Shown: positions 7,557 through 11,206 of the stretch, piece by piece
Numbering within the stretch: position 1 is the stretch's first letter
How the letters are laid out: each line of letters begins with the position of its first letter
Assembly: GCA_030453285.1 (NCBI GenBank)
Contig: JAKDKP010000023.1
Coordinates: 1-11,206, forward strand
Source of the DNA: Propionibacteriales bacterium
GTDB taxonomy: Bacteria > Actinomycetota > Actinomycetes > Propionibacteriales > Propionibacteriaceae
Reading direction: 5' to 3'
Length of the DNA: 11,206 nt
Translations under genes and position numbers: made by a program
Notes under the pieces: generated by a model
The model's input: only the letters and a program-made list of their open reading frames with translations
What the model was told of the DNA's origin: nothing
The model's database searches: none

Positions 7557-8924
7557 TCAGGCGCCGCGCTTGCCCTTGCGCAGCTCGTCGATGTCGAACC
7601 AGGTCGCCAGCCGTTCGTCGACCTCGGCGGCGCCGTCCTCCCACGGGTCGTACGGGACCGAATCGTCCTCGTCGACGTACCCCTGGGACGGGTCGTACGG
7701 ATTCTGCAGCGGCCCCATCACCTCGACATTGGTCAGAGCCTCGTCCGGTTTGGTGGTGAGGACCTCGGCGACGTAGCGATCGGCGGCCTCCTCCAAGGGA
7801 ATCTCCAGACCGAGCTTTTCTGACTGATACCAACGGAACTCGAGCACCTCGTGGAACACCTCGGCGGGTTCGAGCTTGCCGCGCAGGTCGCTCGGAATGC
7901 GTTTGACGACCGCCTCGAACACTTCGGTCAGCCACTGGTGCGCCACGATCGCCTCGTCGGCGTTCTGCTGGTCGGTCCGGGCGCGATAGGTGTCCAAATC
8001 GTTGAGCAGCCGACGGGCCTGGTTCTCCTCGGTGTCGAGGCCGGTCAGTCGCAGCAGCCGACGCGAATGGTGCCCGGCGTCGCCGACCTTGGGTTGGATC
8101 CGGATGCTGGTCCCGCCGAAGTCGGTGGTGATGTCGAGTTCGGCGACGTCGAATCCGAGCGCATTCAGCCGGCGTACGCGGCTGTCGATCCGATGCATCT
8201 CGCTGCCGTCGAACTCCTCGACACCGGTCAGTTCGGTCCACAGTTCGGCGTACCTGGCCTCGATCGAGTCCACCAGGGTGCCCGGGTCCAGCGACTCGTC
8301 CAGCATCCCACCGGCCTCGAGGTCGGAGAACTCGCCGAACAGGTTCGTGCGCGCGATGGACAGATCGTGGGCGCGTTGACCGGCGCTGAGTTGCTCGTGC
8401 AGTTCGCCGGTCTCGGCGTCGACCAGATAGGCGGCAAACGCGCCTGCGACCCGACGGAACAGGATGTTGGACAGCGACACATCAACCCACAGGAAGCCGA
8501 CAAGGTGCAGCAGGGCCAGCAGGACGACCATCGCATCCAGCAGGCGGTTCACCGTGTCCTGGCGGACGCCGGGGGTGAACAGTGACCGGTACGGCAGGGC
8601 GAACTGCAGGTGTTTGGTGACCAGGACCGGGTCCAGCCGGTTCCCGTCGGCGTCGTAGCGTTCGGTGACCACGCCGACCGGCTCGACGGCGGGAGTGGCG
8701 AGTCGGTGCAGATCGTGCAGCAGACGGTATTCGTGCACCGCGAGATGCTCGATCACCTCCTTGGCCGCGTACACGCTGTCACCGACGCGGATGAAGCGTA
8801 CGACGTGCCGGGAGATGCCGCGCGGCAGCGCCACCAAGTACTCCACCGGCCACTGCTCCAGCGGCGTCTCCCACGGCAACGGGATGAGACGGGCGTCCGG
8901 GCGCGATGACAGGAACCGGGGCAT
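7557..8924 (-). CDS. DUF4032 protein with kinase-like (InaA/WaaP-type) N-terminal domain
   Basis: Conserved actinobacterial protein of unknown role, 455 residues. The N-terminal half, about 35-180, looks like a lipopolysaccharide-kinase-type fold with all key positions present: K55 in YAAKEV, E65 in VHEYRLL, catalytic-loop D148 and N153 in WVDVSLSN, and D169 in VDAE at the DFG position. The C-terminal part, about 225-390, fits DUF4032 and is rich in charged helices. The tail beyond 405 is acidic and rich in Pro/Tyr/Asp (NPYDPSQ, PYDPWED) and ends in a basic RKGKRG segment. There is no signal peptide or membrane span, so it is probably cytoplasmic. It stands alone: 162 nt from the next gene and 137 nt from the previous one, with a hairpin on each side. 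A -10-like CAGAAT lies 6 nt before the ATG and there is no clear Shine-Dalgarno. The family call is from recognition of the sequence; the kinase activity is inference. Confidence 0.82.
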   Translation of the reverse strand: MPRFLSSRPDARLIPLPWETPLEQWPVEYLVALPRGISRHVVRFIRVGDSVYAAKEVIEHLAVHEYRLLHDLHRLATPAVEPVGVVTERYDADGNRLDPVLVTKHLQFALPYRSLFTPGVRQDTVNRLLDAMVVLLALLHLVGFLWVDVSLSNILFRRVAGAFAAYLVDAETGELHEQLSAGQRAHDLSIARTNLFGEFSDLEAGGMLDESLDPGTLVDSIEARYAELWTELTGVEEFDGSEMHRIDSRVRRLNALGFDVAELDITTDFGGTSIRIQPKVGDAGHHSRRLLRLTGLDTEENQARRLLNDLDTYRARTDQQNADEAIVAHQWLTEVFEAVVKRIPSDLRGKLEPAEVFHEVLEFRWYQSEKLGLEIPLEEAADRYVAEVLTTKPDEALTNVEVMGPLQNPYDPSQGYVDEDDSVPYDPWEDGAAEVDERLATWFDIDELRKGKRGA

Positions 8925-8930
8925 GTGGCC

Positions 8931-8936
8931 ATTCTG
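8931..8936 (-). promoter_or_regulatory. -10-like CAGAAT 6 nt before the DUF4032 gene start
   Basis: On the minus strand CAGAAT keeps the A at position 2 and T at position 6 of the -10 pattern, and lies 6 nt from the ATG at 8924. The following bases, GGCCAC, nearly match those after the same hexamer at the transglutaminase-like gene (GGCCCC). The weaker first base makes it less certain than TATGAT at 2646. Confidence 0.4.
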
Positions 8937-9013
8937 TCACCACCGCCCATGCTGCCGCTCGAACAGCGAGGCATACCGCTGCCGGCTGCGTGACGAGAAC
9001 CGACCAACGCGAA

Positions 9014-9042
9014 CGGGCCCCATCTCCAGGAGATGAGGCCCG
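9014..9042 (-). terminator. GC-rich hairpin terminator downstream of the ABC ATPase gene
   Basis: The stem pairs CGGGCC with GGCCCG and CATCTCC with GGAGATG. In the minus-strand RNA the base between these blocks forms a U-G wobble, giving a nearly continuous stem of about 13-14 bp with a very small loop. It starts 19 nt after the ATPase stop codon. It has no real U-tract, as is common for terminators in GC-rich actinobacteria. No other feature is seen in the rest of the 8925-9061 gap apart from the CAGAAT box. Confidence 0.7.
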
Positions 9043-9061
9043 CGTACGACGTGGGTGCAGA

Positions 9062-10171
<1,110 letters not shown>

Positions 10172-10179
10172 GCCACATT

Positions 10180-10187
10180 TCCTTTCC
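10180..10187 (-). promoter_or_regulatory. Shine-Dalgarno GGAAAGGA that fixes the ABC ATPase start
   Basis: The minus-strand sequence GGAAAGGA is followed by 8 nt and then the ATG at 10171, an ideal distance. It is the only clear ribosome-binding site among the genes whose starts are visible, and it rules out the in-frame ATG at 10315. Confidence 0.8.
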
Positions 10188-10188
10188 A

Positions 10189-10206
10189 CGGGCAGGTACG
10201 TGCCCG
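10189..10206. promoter_or_regulatory. 18-bp near-perfect palindrome in the ABC ATPase leader (candidate operator or hairpin)
   Basis: CGGGCA-GGTACG-TGCCCG has 16 of 18 positions in dyad symmetry, with GTAC at its centre. It sits immediately upstream of the Shine-Dalgarno. It could bind a dimeric repressor or fold in the mRNA next to the ribosome-binding site. No regulator gene is in the window, and no convincing -10/-35 pair was found in 10172-10388. Confidence 0.4.
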
Positions 10207-10223
10207 ACGATCCGTAGTGGAAT

Positions 10224-10235
10224 CGGAAGCTTTCG
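10224..10235. promoter_or_regulatory. Second short palindrome CGGAAGCTTTCG upstream of the ABC ATPase gene
   Basis: Ten of twelve positions are symmetric around AAGCTT. The form, CG at the outer ends with an AA/TT core, resembles sugar-responsive LacI/GalR-family operators, though those more often have CG at the centre. Its position about 53 nt before the ATG fits a control site. A match this short could also be chance. Confidence 0.25.
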
Positions 10236-10388
10236 CAGCGCCCGACCCTGCACGTGGCAGGTCTCCGGCGGAACGTCCGGCTCGGGGTCGCCCTGGCGGG
10301 CATCCGGGTCGGCACTGCCCCGTGGAGTGGTCAGATCATTGCACGCGTACGGGGGGCGCACCAGAGCGGGGCCCGGTTCTCGGACACT

Positions 10389-11183
10389 TCAGCCCATCAC
10401 GATTCGATCCCGGTGGTTGTCGATCGGCAGCTTGTCGGCGGTTGCGGTCACCTGGAAGCGGTCCAGCGTCAACCGGGCCCAGTGGTTGGTGATGAACGCG
10501 GTGTCGGCGGCATCCCGGCCGGTGGCGACGCGCACCATGCTGGCGCGCGGGGCCTTCTTGGTGGGGTCGATCAACACCCATGCGCCGTCCACGTACGCCT
10601 CGACGACGGCGTGGAACTCCATCGGTGACAGCCCGGGTGCATAGCAGGCGACCAGTCGCGCCGGCACGTTCATCGCTCGCAGCAGCGCGATCGTCAGATG
10701 GGTGTAGTCGCGGCAGACACCCTTGCGGCCCAGCAGGGTGTCGACGGCGCTGTCGGTGCCGCGGCTGGATCCCGCCACATAGCTGAGCCGCTCGCCGACC
10801 CAGTCGGTCACCGCATCGAGCAGGTCGCCTCCGGTCAGGCCCGCGAACTCACTCCACGAGGTGGGGCCGAGTTTGTCGGACTCGGCGTACCGGCTCGGGC
10901 GGAGGTAGACGATCTTGTCCATCTCGTCGTCCGGGGGCGCCGGCGCCGCGCCGATCCCGGTGGCGCGGTAGTCGAGGACGATCTTCGTGCCTTCGGCGAC
11001 CACCTGATGCAGACGCCCGCCGTGCAGATCGCTGATCTCGGTGAGCTCGACCGCCCTGCCGTCCACAGTGAATTCAAGCTGTTCGGACTCGACCGGCACG
11101 CCGGCCGCGGGGGCGATCGACCAGATGATGTTGCAGCGGCCAGACAATGTGGCCTCGAAATGGGCACTGACCTCACGGAGCAT
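10389..11183 (-). CDS. Transglutaminase-like superfamily protein
   Basis: A 264-residue protein with the papain-like transglutaminase core. The catalytic triad is visible: C157 in GVCRDYTHL, H191 in EFHAVVEAY and D206 in VLIDPT. An N-terminal beta-rich region of about 110 residues precedes it, as in the bacterial transglutaminase N-terminal domain. Members of this superfamily act mainly as peptidases or amidases; the substrate here is not known. There is no signal peptide or membrane segment, so it is probably cytoplasmic. The ATG at 11183 is preferred because the protein starts at a normal point for the family and a CAGAAT box lies 6 nt upstream; the frame has no stop between this ATG and the window edge, so a longer form cannot be excluded. 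It lies 217 nt upstream of the ABC ATPase on the same strand, and I see no convincing terminator between them. Some operons of this class pair it with alpha-E and ATP-grasp proteins, none of which is visible here. Confidence 0.88.
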   Translation of the reverse strand: MLREVSAHFEATLSGRCNIIWSIAPAAGVPVESEQLEFTVDGRAVELTEISDLHGGRLHQVVAEGTKIVLDYRATGIGAAPAPPDDEMDKIVYLRPSRYAESDKLGPTSWSEFAGLTGGDLLDAVTDWVGERLSYVAGSSRGTDSAVDTLLGRKGVCRDYTHLTIALLRAMNVPARLVACYAPGLSPMEFHAVVEAYVDGAWVLIDPTKKAPRASMVRVATGRDAADTAFITNHWARLTLDRFQVTATADKLPIDNHRDRIVMG

Positions 11184-11189
11184 GGGGCC

Positions 11190-11195
11190 ATTCTG
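11190..11195 (-). promoter_or_regulatory. -10-like CAGAAT 6 nt before the transglutaminase-like gene
   Basis: On the minus strand CAGAAT is followed by GGCCCC and then ATG, the same arrangement as at 8925-8936. No Shine-Dalgarno is present. The -35 region falls at or beyond the window edge. Confidence 0.4.
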
Positions 11196-11206
11196 CCCGC
11201 CTGTGT

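Noticed and set aside
6801..7823. Plus-strand open frame of 340 codons spanning the GNAT-kinase start, the gap and the DUF4032 end.
   Set aside because: It crosses two real genes and the intergenic inverted repeat and has no recognisable domain; the opposite-strand genes have clear catalytic motifs.
7444..8241. Minus-strand open frame overlapping the DUF4032 3' end and the inverted repeat.
   Set aside because: Highly Arg-rich, domain-free translation in the wrong frame of the same gene.
7851..8585. Plus-strand open frame of 244 codons opposite the DUF4032 gene.
   Set aside because: Antisense shadow without motifs; the minus-strand frame holds the conserved kinase-like residues.
10172..10315. 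48-residue N-terminal extension of the ABC ATPase from an ATG at 10315.
   Set aside because: The extension is unlike any ABC ATPase N-terminus, would translate through the Shine-Dalgarno, and leaves that site unexplained.
10360..10388. GC-rich stretch after the transglutaminase-like gene as a terminator.
   Set aside because: The GGGGCCC core is symmetric but has no loop or adequate stem, so termination there is not supported.

Overview
The window is about 11.2 kb of GC-rich, gene-dense chromosomal DNA with strong G/C third-position bias. A tricorn protease, a stand-alone CUT1 sugar-transport ATPase, a DUF4032 protein and apparently leaderless genes together suggest an actinobacterium. Propionibacteriales is my best guess, made from gene content only. 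There are no RNA genes, transposases, integrases or CRISPR arrays, so this looks like ordinary chromosome rather than an island.

Layout. Positions 3-2609 (+) hold the 3' part of a large GH116-type glycosidase gene whose start lies before the window; it carries one and a half copies of an N-terminal beta-sandwich module. Positions 2658-5915 (+) encode a full-length tricorn-type self-compartmentalising protease with its catalytic residues intact. From there all genes are on the minus strand. The gene at 5850-7394 encodes an N-acetyltransferase fused to an aminoglycoside-phosphotransferase-like kinase, and it overlaps the tricorn gene tail to tail by 66 bp. The gene at 7557-8924 encodes a DUF4032 protein with a kinase-like N-terminal half. 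The gene at 9062-10171 encodes a MalK/UgpC/MsiK-type ABC ATPase, followed by a strong hairpin. The gene at 10389-11183 encodes a transglutaminase-like cysteine peptidase-fold protein.

How the genes relate. They do not form an obvious single pathway. The glycosidase and the orphan sugar ATPase both suggest saccharide use, and tricorn suggests peptide turnover. Most genes seem to be separate transcription units. Four of the five genes with a visible start lack a Shine-Dalgarno sequence and instead have a -10-like hexamer exactly 6 nt before the ATG, as expected for leaderless transcripts. The ABC ATPase is the exception: it has a clear ribosome-binding site and a 217-nt upstream region with two palindromes.

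I did not find a clearly new multi-gene system. The points most worth following up are the shared leaderless architecture, the acetyltransferase-kinase fusion, a 62-bp inverted-repeat element at 7481-7542, a non-acidic residue at the expected specificity position of tricorn, and a repeated AT-rich 10-mer in the plus-strand genes.
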